DNA of 64,000 nucleotides from Hanamia caeni (GTDB lineage Bacteria > Bacteroidota > Bacteroidia > Chitinophagales > Chitinophagaceae): NCBI RefSeq assembly GCF_003721595.1, contig NZ_RJJR01000008.1:62001-126000 (forward strand). Reading direction: 5' to 3'. A program made the translations under genes and the position numbers. The notes beneath the pieces are model-generated. The model saw nothing but the letters and a program-made list of their open reading frames with translations. It did not search any database and was not told the DNA's origin. Positions 26,256-34,126 of the stretch are shown piece by piece (positions within the stretch are counted from its first letter, which is position 1; each line of letters starts with the position of its first letter).

Positions 26256-27689
26256 TTAGCACAATTGATATTCCGGCGTACTCATCAATTCTACAATCGT
26301 AGATTTAATAAATTCTTCCCTCGACGTATTATTACTATACCTTTTTAAAACATTTGGATTTACAGATGTTTTTGTTTGAAGAATAATATCATTGATCCGG
26401 CGCGAAAGATTTTCACTGCTGGTATCGGCGAACACTTTAAACACGGAATTCCAATCGATATCTACAGAAATATCCTGTCCGGGTTTTGTGTCCTCAACTC
26501 CTTCTTTTCCCATCATCACATCGTCATCCGCTTTTGGAGATAGCAACAACCGGCCGGAACTCGCTAAAAGCTGTGGAAGCTTTAAACGAAACATCAATGC
26601 GCTGCTATCAATCCAATTTTTTCCGCCCGGCCATCCAGCCACGTTAGGTGGAAAAAATAATACCTGTCCCAAAATTTTTTCAAACAGCAATTGAATCTCA
26701 GGGCGCTGTAGCTGAATCGGAACAAGTCTTCGAATCCCCACCAGCAGTTCAACCGGAGACTTGATTCTTGTTCCAATATTGTTTTCCTCGTAAAACCACC
26801 CGCTTGTGAAGATATCTGCCAATAATTTTTTTATATCATAATTGTTTTGGTAAAACCGGTTACCAAGAAAGGCCACCTTTTCATCATCCACATTTTCGTT
26901 TACAAAAAACCTGTAAATCTTTTTCGCAATGAAGTTTGCGGTAGCTCTTTGTTCCAAAATAATATCGATCGCATCATCGCCGTTAAAATTTCCTGTTTTG
27001 CCCAGGAAAGTTTTTGTGCCGTTATCATGCGCGAAAGCCCTGAACACGAATTCACCATTCATATTAAATCCCCATCCTGTAAAGGCCCTTGCATTTTCTT
27101 TCACATCGTTTTCCGTATAATTGCCTCTTCCAATTGTAAACAATTCCATCACTTCGCGGGCAAAATTTTCATTGGGATGTTGTTTTCTGTTTTGTTGATT
27201 ATTAAGAAACGAAAGCATCGCCGGCGATTTACTTACTTCCCGAAGCAGTTGTCCAAAATTGCTCAAAGCATTCTCCCGGATCACATTGAAAAGCTGTTGC
27301 TGAAAATAAATATTAATAACCCGGCATGCAAAGTGGCCATGCCAGAATAAACTCATCTTCTCTCTTAGCTGTGCTTCGCTATTTATCATTTCGTCAAGCC
27401 AAAGCAGGTTCAGGCTTTTAATATCTTCTGCCGATTGCCGCCTTAATTGTTTTTTCTGTTCTTTTGAAAGGCTTTCCATCTTTCCTAAACCCTGGATTCC
27501 TTTTACCAGGCCATCAAATGAACCATTTGCCACCTGCAAGGCCACAGGTTTCTTTGACGAGGTCTTCAAGAGGATTTCATAAAGATTTTGTTGAGAAATA
27601 TTGCCAATTTGGTTTGCATTTTCGGCCATTGGCCCGAAGGCAGCGCGCCATAAAAGATGCTGATTTTTCCGTTGATTTGAAACTGACAT
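26256..27689 (-). CDS. DUF1800 domain-containing protein
   Basis: A 477-residue, mostly helical DUF1800 protein. Typical text: HLLWRAAFGP at the start, LREKMSLFWHGHFA, then NENFAREVMELFTIGRGNYTENDVKENARAFTGW in the middle, and FFPPNVAGWPGGKNWI near residue 350. I see no convincing N-terminal signal peptide, although its partner DUF1501 has one. It is the upstream gene of the pair. The function is unknown; members are sometimes linked to extracellular polymer or surface processes, but only by context. Confidence 0.9.
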   Translation of the reverse strand: MSVSNQRKNQHLLWRAAFGPMAENANQIGNISQQNLYEILLKTSSKKPVALQVANGSFDGLVKGIQGLGKMESLSKEQKKQLRRQSAEDIKSLNLLWLDEMINSEAQLREKMSLFWHGHFACRVINIYFQQQLFNVIRENALSNFGQLLREVSKSPAMLSFLNNQQNRKQHPNENFAREVMELFTIGRGNYTENDVKENARAFTGWGFNMNGEFVFRAFAHDNGTKTFLGKTGNFNGDDAIDIILEQRATANFIAKKIYRFFVNENVDDEKVAFLGNRFYQNNYDIKKLLADIFTSGWFYEENNIGTRIKSPVELLVGIRRLVPIQLQRPEIQLLFEKILGQVLFFPPNVAGWPGGKNWIDSSALMFRLKLPQLLASSGRLLLSPKADDDVMMGKEGVEDTKPGQDISVDIDWNSVFKVFADTSSENLSRRINDIILQTKTSVNPNVLKRYSNNTSREEFIKSTIVELMSTPEYQLC

Positions 27690-27796
27690 TTTGAAGCCTG
27701 TTAAAAGAGATTGCCCGATAATTTTATGTCGGAAAAAAGACAGACTAAATGTAAGATGGAAGGTTTAATAAGAATTTTATTTTCTGCCGCAAAAGC

Positions 27797-27830
27797 AGCA
27801 AAGCAACAAATAACGCGGTATTTATTTTTA
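27797..27830 (+). repeat. 34-bp intergenic repeat, copy 6
   Basis: Reads AGCAAAGCAACAAATAACG, then CGGTATTTATTTTTA. It lies 8 bp beyond the stop codon of serS (minus strand), with the T-rich arm facing that stop. Confidence 0.6.
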
Positions 27831-27838
27831 TGCGAGTT

Positions 27839-29104
27839 CTATATCTTTTCAGCGCCAAAATATTTCCACAAGACTTCGGGCAAGCTGATGCTATCTTCCT
27901 TTTGGTTGTTTTCAAGCAATGCCGCCACAATTCTTGGCAGCGCCAGGGACGAGCCGTTTAAGGAATGAACCAATTGTGTTTTTCCATCAGCTTTAAACCG
28001 GATTTTCATCCTGTGGGTTTGGAATGATTCAAAATTGCTTACAGAACTTACCTCAAGCCATTTTTGCTGGGCTGCACTGTACACTTCAAAATCATAGGTA
28101 AGCGCAGAAGTGAAGCTCATATCGCCGCCACATAAGCGTAAAATCCGGTAAGGCAATTCCAGGGATTGCAACAGTTTTTCTACATGCAACAGCATTTCTT
28201 CCAATACTTCATAGCTTTTTTCAGGATGCACCAACTGAACTACTTCTACTTTGTCGAACTGGTGAACGCGGTTTAAGCCACGAACGTCTTTTCCATAGCT
28301 GCCGGCCTCGCGCCTGAAACAGGGAGTATAGCCGGTCATCTTCACAGGCAATTCTTCTTCTTTCAAAATTTCATCTCGGTAAATGTTAGTCAGCGGAACC
28401 TCCGCCGTTGGAATCAAAAATAAATTATCGACAGTGGCCACATACATCTGGCCTTCCTTGTCGGGCAATTGGCCGGTGCCATAAGCGCTGGCTTCATTTA
28501 CCATAAAAGGTGGCTCATATTCCGTATAACCTGCTGCTGTATTATAATCCAGGAAATACTGAATAAGCGAGCGTTGCAGTTTGGCTCCTTTATTTTTATA
28601 AAAGGGAAATCCGGCGCCCGTAACTTTATTTCCGAGTTCAAAATTGATAAGGTCATATTTTTTTGCCAAATCCCAATGCGGCAAGGCATTTGCGGAAAGC
28701 GTTGGCTTTTGGCCTCCTTCTCTTATCACTTCATTTTCTTCCGGCGTTTTTCCTTCCGGCACTGACGTATGGGGCAGGTTGGGTAATTTAATAAGATTTT
28801 CCTGCAGAGAATTCTGGATGATATTTAACTGGTCGCTGACGGGCTGCAAAAAGCTTTTAAGGCTTGCTACTTCCAGCTTTTTTTCTTCCGCCACCCATTT
28901 TTCGCCCTTTGCCATTAGTTGTCCAATCTCTTTGGAAAAAGAATTGATTTTGGATTGCCTTTCATCCATTTCAAACTGGAGCTTTTTTCTTTCATCATCC
29001 AGTGAGATGATTGTATCCACCAAAGCACTTTCTGTAAAATGCTTTTTGGCCAATCCTTTTAAAACCTCTTCGCGGTTTGCTTTTATAAAATTAACCTGTA
29101 ACAT
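27839..29104 (-). CDS. serS: Seryl-tRNA synthetase
   Basis: A 421-residue class II aminoacyl-tRNA synthetase that charges tRNA-Ser. The N-terminal ~110 residues form the long antiparallel coiled coil that grips the tRNA variable arm. The catalytic domain then shows motif 2 (TPCFRREAGSYGKDVRGLNRVHQF) with the adjacent VEVV, and motif 3 close to the end (LNGSSLALPRIVAALLEN). Length is standard. A TATATTTG box 22 nt upstream of the ATG is the likely promoter. The gene is probably transcribed alone. Confidence 0.97.
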   Translation of the reverse strand: MLQVNFIKANREEVLKGLAKKHFTESALVDTIISLDDERKKLQFEMDERQSKINSFSKEIGQLMAKGEKWVAEEKKLEVASLKSFLQPVSDQLNIIQNSLQENLIKLPNLPHTSVPEGKTPEENEVIREGGQKPTLSANALPHWDLAKKYDLINFELGNKVTGAGFPFYKNKGAKLQRSLIQYFLDYNTAAGYTEYEPPFMVNEASAYGTGQLPDKEGQMYVATVDNLFLIPTAEVPLTNIYRDEILKEEELPVKMTGYTPCFRREAGSYGKDVRGLNRVHQFDKVEVVQLVHPEKSYEVLEEMLLHVEKLLQSLELPYRILRLCGGDMSFTSALTYDFEVYSAAQQKWLEVSSVSNFESFQTHRMKIRFKADGKTQLVHSLNGSSLALPRIVAALLENNQKEDSISLPEVLWKYFGAEKI

Positions 29105-29126
29105 GCTGGCGTTGTTATTTTGATTG

Positions 29127-29134
29127 CAAATATA
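29127..29134 (-). promoter_or_regulatory. Putative -7 box of serS
   Basis: Minus-strand TATATTTG, an exact TAnnTTTG match, 22 nt before the serS ATG. No good -33 element is visible; the heptamer array occupies that place. Confidence 0.45.
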
Positions 29135-29145
29135 ACATTGACATA

Positions 29146-29180
29146 GTGAATCGTGAGTGGTGAATGGTGAGTTGTGAGTT
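29146..29180. repeat. Heptamer tandem array (5 units)
   Basis: Five consecutive units GTGAATC, GTGAGTG, GTGAATG, GTGAGTT and GTGAGTT, between the divergent serS and 29255 genes and immediately upstream of the serS -7 box. Confidence 0.9.
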
Positions 29181-29242
29181 GGAAATTGAAATGGACTTGT
29201 ACTACCCGCTAATAACTAACAACAAATTAACCGATTAACTTT

Positions 29243-29250
29243 TAAATTTG
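29243..29250 (+). promoter_or_regulatory. Putative -7 box 4 nt before the 29255 start
   Basis: TAAATTTG, an exact consensus match, separated from the ATG by only CCGG. Predicts a leaderless transcript. Confidence 0.5.
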
Positions 29251-29254
29251 CCGG

Positions 29255-29611
29255 ATGAACGCACAAGATGATTTACAAACGAGATGGTGGAAATTAGAAG
29301 AGCAGTTTTTAAACAAATTTGGAAAGAAACCCGATGTAGAAGCAATTCTGTTTTTAATAGGCATCCAGGAAATCGGCAATTTCAGCAGCCACAAAAAATT
29401 TACCAAAGAGCAAAAGCAAGACCTGATGCATGTAGCGGTCTGCACGCTTTTGAGCCAGAGCGGTTTTTATGAAATTGAAGAATATGATGAAGACAAATGG
29501 CCACATTTTAAAAAGCTGAAAGATGTACCCAAATACAACATGGCGGAGCAGGAAAATTTCCTTAAAGACCATATTTTGCTGTATTTTGAAAACCTCGGCT
29601 CACTTATTTAA
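29255..29611 (+). CDS. Conserved hypothetical protein
   Basis: A 118-residue soluble protein, charged and predicted mostly helical, rich in Trp, Phe and Tyr (TRWWKLEEQFLNKFGKKPDVE at the start, with LFLIGIQEIG next). The middle stretch FTKEQKQDLMHVAVCTLLSQSGFYE looks like a conserved core. No catalytic motif or membrane segment is visible. I recognise it as a small protein conserved in Bacteroidota without assigned function. It precedes a cyclophilin-type gene by 13 bp and is probably co-transcribed with it. Confidence 0.75.
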   Translation: MNAQDDLQTRWWKLEEQFLNKFGKKPDVEAILFLIGIQEIGNFSSHKKFTKEQKQDLMHVAVCTLLSQSGFYEIEEYDEDKWPHFKKLKDVPKYNMAEQENFLKDHILLYFENLGSLI

Positions 29612-29624
29612 ATCCAATTATATT

Positions 29625-30329
29625 ATGAAGAATTTATACTTCCTTATTTTCCTGGTTTTTTTCGCTTCCTGCTCTGTATTTAAAAAAACTAATCAACAAA
29701 GTATCGCAGCAAATCAACCCCACTTTGTGAAGATTGAAACCGATTCGGGCACAATGGTGGTCAGGCTTTCCAATAAAACTCCAAAAACAACCGCTAATTT
29801 TTTAAAATTGGTGAATAATCATTTCTACGATGGCTTGCTTTTTCACCGCGTTATCAAGGGCTTTATGATACAGGGAGGAGATCCGGATAGCAAAAATGCC
29901 GCCGCCGGCAAGATGCTCGGCGAAGGAGGGCTCAAATATACTGTGCCGGCAGAATTTGACACTTCCCTTTTTCATCAAAAAGGCGCTATCGCCATGGCGA
30001 GGGAAAGCGATGATGTAAATCCTAAAAAAGCGAGTAGCTCTACCCAATTTTATATTGTAGAAGGCCGTACGTTTACCAACAATGAAATGGACAAAATCGA
30101 AGAAAAGTTTAAAATATTGATTCCTGAAAGCCACCGGTCAGTGTATCGCTCTGTCGGCGGCGCACCATTCCTGGATATGAATTATACTGTTTTCGGGCAG
30201 GTGGTGGATGGTTTGGCCGTTATCGATAAAATTGCGCATGCCGCAAAAGATAAAAACAACAGGCCGCTGACAGACATCCACATGAAGATTTCAACAATGA
30301 AAAAGAAGGACTTTAAGAAATACTTATAA
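29625..30329 (+). CDS. Peptidyl-prolyl cis-trans isomerase, cyclophilin type (lipoprotein)
   Basis: A 234-residue cyclophilin that speeds proline isomerisation during folding of exported proteins. The start at 29625 gives the signal MKNLYFLIFLVFFASC, a lipobox, so it is anchored in the envelope and faces the periplasm. The cyclophilin core is clear: HFYDGLLFHRVIKGFMIQGGDP, then GAIAMARESDD and STQFYIVEG. An insert of ~30 residues (about 150-180) lies before MNYTVFGQVVDGL, as in many Bacteroidota lipoprotein cyclophilins. Co-transcribed with the preceding small gene. Confidence 0.92.
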   Translation: MKNLYFLIFLVFFASCSVFKKTNQQSIAANQPHFVKIETDSGTMVVRLSNKTPKTTANFLKLVNNHFYDGLLFHRVIKGFMIQGGDPDSKNAAAGKMLGEGGLKYTVPAEFDTSLFHQKGAIAMARESDDVNPKKASSSTQFYIVEGRTFTNNEMDKIEEKFKILIPESHRSVYRSVGGAPFLDMNYTVFGQVVDGLAVIDKIAHAAKDKNNRPLTDIHMKISTMKKKDFKKYL

Positions 30330-30367
30330 ATACCTAATTTGCAATTTCAAATCGAAAAAAACATCCC

Positions 30368-30745
30368 ATGGATTTTCCAAAAAATTTAAGATACACCAAA
30401 GATCACGAGTGGATATCAGTAGATGGAGAATTGGCTACAATTGGAATAACAGAGTTTGCCCAGCATGAGTTAGGCGATATTGTATATGTAGAAATTTCTG
30501 CTAAAGATAAAAAGCTGGAAGCCGAAGCTGTTTTTGGAACGGTAGAAGCAGTCAAAACCGTAAGCGATCTTTTTTTGCCTGTGTCCGGAACCATTACAGA
30601 AATCAATCCATTATTGGAAAGCGAGCCTGAGAAGGTGAATACAGACCCTTATGGGGATGGATGGATGGTAAAATTAAAAATGGATAACCCCGAAGACGTA
30701 AATCAGTTAATGGATGCTGATGCGTATGAGGCAATGGTCTCATAG
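30368..30745 (+). CDS. gcvH: Glycine cleavage system H protein
   Basis: A 125-residue lipoyl carrier of the glycine cleavage complex, which shuttles the aminomethyl group between the P, T and L proteins. The lipoylated lysine is Lys63 in GTVEAVKTVSD. KDHEWI near the start and the C-terminal GDGWMVKLK are family signatures. Length is standard. Other gcv genes are not in the window, which is common in Bacteroidota. A VanZ-like gene follows 9 bp after the stop, probably in the same operon. Confidence 0.97.
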   Translation: MDFPKNLRYTKDHEWISVDGELATIGITEFAQHELGDIVYVEISAKDKKLEAEAVFGTVEAVKTVSDLFLPVSGTITEINPLLESEPEKVNTDPYGDGWMVKLKMDNPEDVNQLMDADAYEAMVS

Positions 30746-30754
30746 ATTTTCGCA

Positions 30755-31168
30755 ATGAAAAACAACAAGATACCCTTTGCTTATTTTTTGCCAGGCATTG
30801 CCTGGTTTTTTGTTGTAGGCATTCTTACCCTGATGCCGGCAAACGATGTTCCGGAAGTTGGATGGTTTGATAAAATCCCCGATTTCGACAAGTTCGTCCA
30901 CGCAGTGCTGTTTGGTGGATTGGTGATTTTATTTGCAATGCCCGTTCTTAAATCGCAAGTTTCCTCCAGGCAAAAGGTTAATTATGCAATCCGGGTTTGT
31001 ATCGCCGCTGTTGTATGGGGAATTACCATTGAGTTTCTTCAAAAGTTTTTTGTCCCAAGCCGGGATTTTGATCTGCTGGATTGGGCGGCAGACACGATAG
31101 GCGCAATTGTCGCCTTATGGATAATTACCCGCATTTTAAAGCGCTTTCAAAATCAAAAATCACAGTAA
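30755..31168 (+). CDS. VanZ family membrane protein
   Basis: A 137-residue protein with four hydrophobic segments (about 8-25, 46-62, 74-95 and 108-130). VanZ-like family text is present: a first loop with DKIPDFDKFVHAVLFGGL and a last part SRDFDLLDWAADTIGA. The charged FDKxxHxxLF and DxxDxxxDxxG patterns are conserved in the family. VanZ itself gives low-level teicoplanin resistance in enterococci, but the many Bacteroidota members have no known role. The gene follows gcvH closely. Its TAA stop lies inside a copy of the 34-bp intergenic repeat. Confidence 0.85.
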   Translation: MKNNKIPFAYFLPGIAWFFVVGILTLMPANDVPEVGWFDKIPDFDKFVHAVLFGGLVILFAMPVLKSQVSSRQKVNYAIRVCIAAVVWGITIEFLQKFFVPSRDFDLLDWAADTIGAIVALWIITRILKRFQNQKSQ

Positions 31169-31196
31169 ACCAAGAAATACCCGGCTTTTTATATTC
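31164..31196 (+). repeat. 34-bp intergenic repeat, copy 7
   Basis: Reads AGTAAACCAAGAAATACCCG, then GCTTTTTATATTC. The TAA within AGTAAAC is the stop codon of the VanZ-like gene. Confidence 0.65.
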
Positions 31197-31253
31197 GGAA
31201 TAAAAATTTTAAGGCTATTTTATAAATATCTGCCGGAATAGAGTGGCCTGCTC

Positions 31254-31284
31254 TTTCAACCTATTTTTATTATGTATACATTTG
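31254..31284 (+). promoter_or_regulatory. Putative promoter of the DUF4290 gene
   Basis: TTTC (31254-31257), 19 bp, TACATTTG (31277-31284). The ATG at 31289 follows after 4 nt; the alternative ATG at 31307 would give an ~18-nt leader. Confidence 0.5.
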
Positions 31285-31288
31285 CCAA

Positions 31289-31969
31289 ATGAAAAATGTT
31301 GATAACATGGAATACAATACAACCCGTAACCATCTTACGATTAGAGAATACGGTCGTCATATTCAAAAAATGGCGGAGTATGTGTTAACTATCGAAGATC
31401 GTGAAAAGCGCCAGAAAAATGCAAATGCTCTTGTGGAACTGATGGGTTTTTTAAACCCTCAATTAAAAAATGTGGAAGATTTCCGCCACAAATTATGGGA
31501 CCATTTATTTTTAATAACTGATTTTAAGCTGGATGTGGATAGCCCCTATCCGCTGCCAACAAAGGAAACCTTGCGCCCAAAACCTGATCCACTGCCTTAT
31601 CCAAAGAGGCATCCCAAATACAATCATCTTGGTAAAAACATTGAGATTGTAATTGATAAAGCATTAAGCGAAGAGGATCCCGAAAAGCGCCAGGGCTTTG
31701 CCAATTCAATTGCTTATTACATGAAGCTTACTTATAGCAATTGGCATAAGGAATTAGTGCATGATGACAATATTCAAACAGAGCTTTCATCTATGACAAA
31801 AGGCGAGCTGGAGTTTAACAACCGGCCATTTATAAAACATCGCGTTGAACCCGCCCGTGATGAATTCAGCAATGGAGGAAAATTCAGAAAGAATTTCGGA
31901 TCAAGAAATAACCGGAATCAAAGCCGCGATAACAGGGGCAACCGGAAATTTGGTAAAAAGAGATATTGA
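31289..31969 (+). CDS. DUF4290 domain-containing protein
   Basis: A 226-residue protein restricted to Bacteroidota, cytoplasmic and probably helical. Conserved text: TIREYGRHIQKMAEYVLTI at the start, then KNANALVELMGFLNPQLKNV and HKLWDHLFLITDF. A second similar segment (KRQGFANSIAYYMKLTYSNWH) suggests an internal duplication. The last ~40 residues are a basic, Asn/Arg-rich tail (RNNRNQSRDNRGNRKF) that looks disordered and could bind nucleic acid. Homologues often begin at MEYNT, which here is the ATG at 31307, so the first six residues are uncertain. No function is established. A terminator separates it from murA. Confidence 0.85.
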   Translation: MKNVDNMEYNTTRNHLTIREYGRHIQKMAEYVLTIEDREKRQKNANALVELMGFLNPQLKNVEDFRHKLWDHLFLITDFKLDVDSPYPLPTKETLRPKPDPLPYPKRHPKYNHLGKNIEIVIDKALSEEDPEKRQGFANSIAYYMKLTYSNWHKELVHDDNIQTELSSMTKGELEFNNRPFIKHRVEPARDEFSNGGKFRKNFGSRNNRNQSRDNRGNRKFGKKRY

Positions 31970-32049
31970 TTCAGCAACTGAGCGATTAGTAATTTTTAAA
32001 GAAAACACTTCACGAAATTCATTGAAAAAAAATAATAAAATAAGTTTGC

Positions 32050-32081
32050 AACCCTGGCAGATAATGGCGCCGGGGTTTTTT
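32050..32081 (+). terminator. Terminator between the DUF4290 gene and murA
   Basis: AACCCTGGC (32050-32058) pairs with GCCGGGGTT (32069-32077), 9 bp with one G-U pair, followed by a T run. Confidence 0.8.
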
Positions 32082-32103
32082 AATTTAATTTATAAAAGTT
32101 CGG

Positions 32104-33408
32104 ATGGCATCATTTGAAGTAATTGGAGGAAACAAATTAAAAGGCAACATTACGCCACAAGGCGCTAAAAATGAGGCGTTGCAGGTTGTCTCTGCTGTTT
32201 TGCTGACCGATGAAGAAGTTACCATTCACAATATTCCGGATATCACCGACGTAAACCTGCAGATAGAATTGCTGAATGAACTGGGCGTATCTGTTGAAAG
32301 AATTAACCGGCATACCTGCATTTTTAAAGCAGACAACGTAGATCCGGGCTATCTATCTTCGCCCTCATTTCAACGAAAAACAGGAAGGCTCCGCGGCAGC
32401 GTAATGCTGGCCGGGCCGATGCTGGCGCGCTTTCATACAGCCTATATCCCAAAGCCGGGCGGCGATAAAATCGGGCGCAGAAGGCTGGATACCCATATCA
32501 TCGGGTTTAAAAAACTGGGAGCAGAATTTGATTACTTTTCGAGCGAATCTTTTTTTCATCTGCACACACCACAGCTAAAAGGCGCTTATATTTTATTGGA
32601 AGAGCCCAGTGTAACCGGGACAGCCAACCTCCTGATGGCCGCTGTATTGGCAGAAGGCATCACCACCATTTACAATGCCGCCTGCGAGCCCTATATCCAG
32701 CAGCTTTGTAAAATGCTGAATCAAATGGGCGCCAAAATTTCGGGCGTGGGCAGCAACATGATTATTATAGAAGGCGTAAAAAAATTAAAGGGCACTTCGC
32801 ACACGATTCTTCCCGATATGATTGAAGTAGGGTCTTTTATTGGCCTGGCGGCAATGACGCAAAGTGGCATTGTAATTAAAAATGCAGGCGTTGCGCATCT
32901 TGGTGTTATTCCGGAAAGGTTTCAGCAACTGGGCATCCAGTTGCAATTTTCCGGCGATGATATTCATATTCCGGAGCAGGAGATATACGAGATAGAAACC
33001 TTTCTTGATAGCTCGATGTTAACCATTTATGACCACCCGTGGCCCGGGCTTACGCCGGACCTGCTAAGCATTATTTTGGTAGTGGCTACGCAAGCTCGCG
33101 GAAGTGTGCTGGTACATCAGAAAATGTTTGAAAGCCGCTTGTTTTTTGTAGATAAAGTAATTGAAATGGGCGCCCATATTGTCCTTTGCGATCCGCACAG
33201 AGCCGTAGTAGTAGGCCTGGCCCGTCAGTTGCCTTTGCGCGGAATTACCATGAGCAGTCCGGATATCAGGGCTGGCGTTGCTTTGCTGATAGCTGCCTTG
33301 AGTGCCAACGGTAAAAGTATTATTCAGAATATAGAGCAAATAGATAGGGGATATCAAAATATAGATGAAAGATTAAGCGCCTTGGGCGCAGAGATTACGA
33401 GGAAATAA
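32104..33408 (+). CDS. murA: UDP-N-acetylglucosamine 1-carboxyvinyltransferase
   Basis: A 434-residue MurA, which transfers enolpyruvate from PEP to UDP-GlcNAc in the first committed step of peptidoglycan synthesis. Lys22-Asn23 (GAKNEALQ) are the conserved substrate-binding pair. The catalytic-loop position that is Cys115 in Escherichia coli is Asp121 here (PKPGGDKIGRR; codon GAT at 32464-32466). Cys-to-Asp enzymes stay active but escape alkylation by fosfomycin, so intrinsic fosfomycin resistance is expected. The start lies only 23 bp after the terminator, so its promoter must overlap the hairpin or lie upstream; I see no good box. Confidence 0.96.
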   Translation: MASFEVIGGNKLKGNITPQGAKNEALQVVSAVLLTDEEVTIHNIPDITDVNLQIELLNELGVSVERINRHTCIFKADNVDPGYLSSPSFQRKTGRLRGSVMLAGPMLARFHTAYIPKPGGDKIGRRRLDTHIIGFKKLGAEFDYFSSESFFHLHTPQLKGAYILLEEPSVTGTANLLMAAVLAEGITTIYNAACEPYIQQLCKMLNQMGAKISGVGSNMIIIEGVKKLKGTSHTILPDMIEVGSFIGLAAMTQSGIVIKNAGVAHLGVIPERFQQLGIQLQFSGDDIHIPEQEIYEIETFLDSSMLTIYDHPWPGLTPDLLSIILVVATQARGSVLVHQKMFESRLFFVDKVIEMGAHIVLCDPHRAVVVGLARQLPLRGITMSSPDIRAGVALLIAALSANGKSIIQNIEQIDRGYQNIDERLSALGAEITRK

Positions 33409-33409
33409 A

Positions 33410-33441
33410 ATATGCAAATATGCAAATGTGCAAATGTGAAA
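33410..33441. repeat. Octamer tandem array (4 units)
   Basis: Four consecutive 8-bp units ATATGCAA, ATATGCAA, ATGTGCAA and ATGTGAAA, beginning just after the murA stop codon. Confidence 0.85.
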
Positions 33442-33461
33442 ATGGGTAGAAAAGGTTGAGC

Positions 33462-33495
33462 AGTAAACAAAGAAATAAAAAGGATTCTTAATTTC
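33462..33495 (+). repeat. 34-bp intergenic repeat, copy 8
   Basis: Reads AGTAAACAAAGAAATAAAA, then AGGATTCTTAATTTC, between the octamer array and gmk. Confidence 0.55.
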
Positions 33496-33518
33496 CTTTT
33501 TGATAAGCGAAAAAGAAA

Positions 33519-34094
33519 ATGGAAAAAAAATATAAAAAGATTATTCTAATTACTGCTCCATCGGGCTCCGGAAAAACCTCAATTGTAAACCATCTGATGA
33601 AAAAATTTCCTCAGCTTTCGTTTTCTGTATCGGCCACCACCAGGCAGCCCCGTAAAGGCGAAAAAGAGGGAGTTCACTATTATTTTATTTCTGAACCGGA
33701 ATTTCGTGAAAAAATACATAATAAGGAATTCCTGGAATGGGAAATGGTGTATGAAGGAAAATATTATGGCACTTTAAAATCTGATATCGAACGCATCTGG
33801 AAGGAAAATAAAGTTCCTGTGCTTGATATAGACGTCCAGGGAGCCATTCACGTGCAGCAACAGTATCCCGTGAATACAATCGCCATTTTTATACAGCCTC
33901 CTTCTACTGAAGAATTAAAGAGAAGATTAAAATTAAGAGGTTCTGAAACAGACCAGTCACTGCAGGCCCGGCTAAATAAGTCTGGTTACGAAATGACTTT
34001 TAAAGAACACTTCGAAAATATCATTATCAACGAAAAATTTGAAAACGCCTGCAAAGAAGCGGACAAAATAGTAGGTGATTTTTTAAATAATTAA
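33519..34094 (+). CDS. gmk: Guanylate kinase
   Basis: A 191-residue cytoplasmic kinase that converts GMP to GDP with ATP. The P-loop APSGSGKT lies at 13-20. The GMP-binding part is seen in SVSATTRQPRKGEKEGVHYYF and EFLEWEMVYEGKYYGT, and the lid region contains RLKLRGSE. Length is typical. It is preceded by murA, 110 bp upstream across two repeats, and its stop overlaps a possible upstream start of the next gene (TAATG). I place the real start of that gene 33 bp later, behind its own promoter box. Confidence 0.97.
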   Translation: MEKKYKKIILITAPSGSGKTSIVNHLMKKFPQLSFSVSATTRQPRKGEKEGVHYYFISEPEFREKIHNKEFLEWEMVYEGKYYGTLKSDIERIWKENKVPVLDIDVQGAIHVQQQYPVNTIAIFIQPPSTEELKRRLKLRGSETDQSLQARLNKSGYEMTFKEHFENIIINEKFENACKEADKIVGDFLNN

Positions 34095-34113
34095 TGCGTT
34101 GCGGCTTTCTGTT

Positions 34114-34121
34114 TACATTTG
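34114..34121 (+). promoter_or_regulatory. Putative -7 box 5 nt before the CBS-domain gene start
   Basis: TACATTTG, exact consensus, 5 nt before the ATG at 34127. Decides against the ATG at 34094. Confidence 0.45.
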
Positions 34122-34126
34122 CAGGT

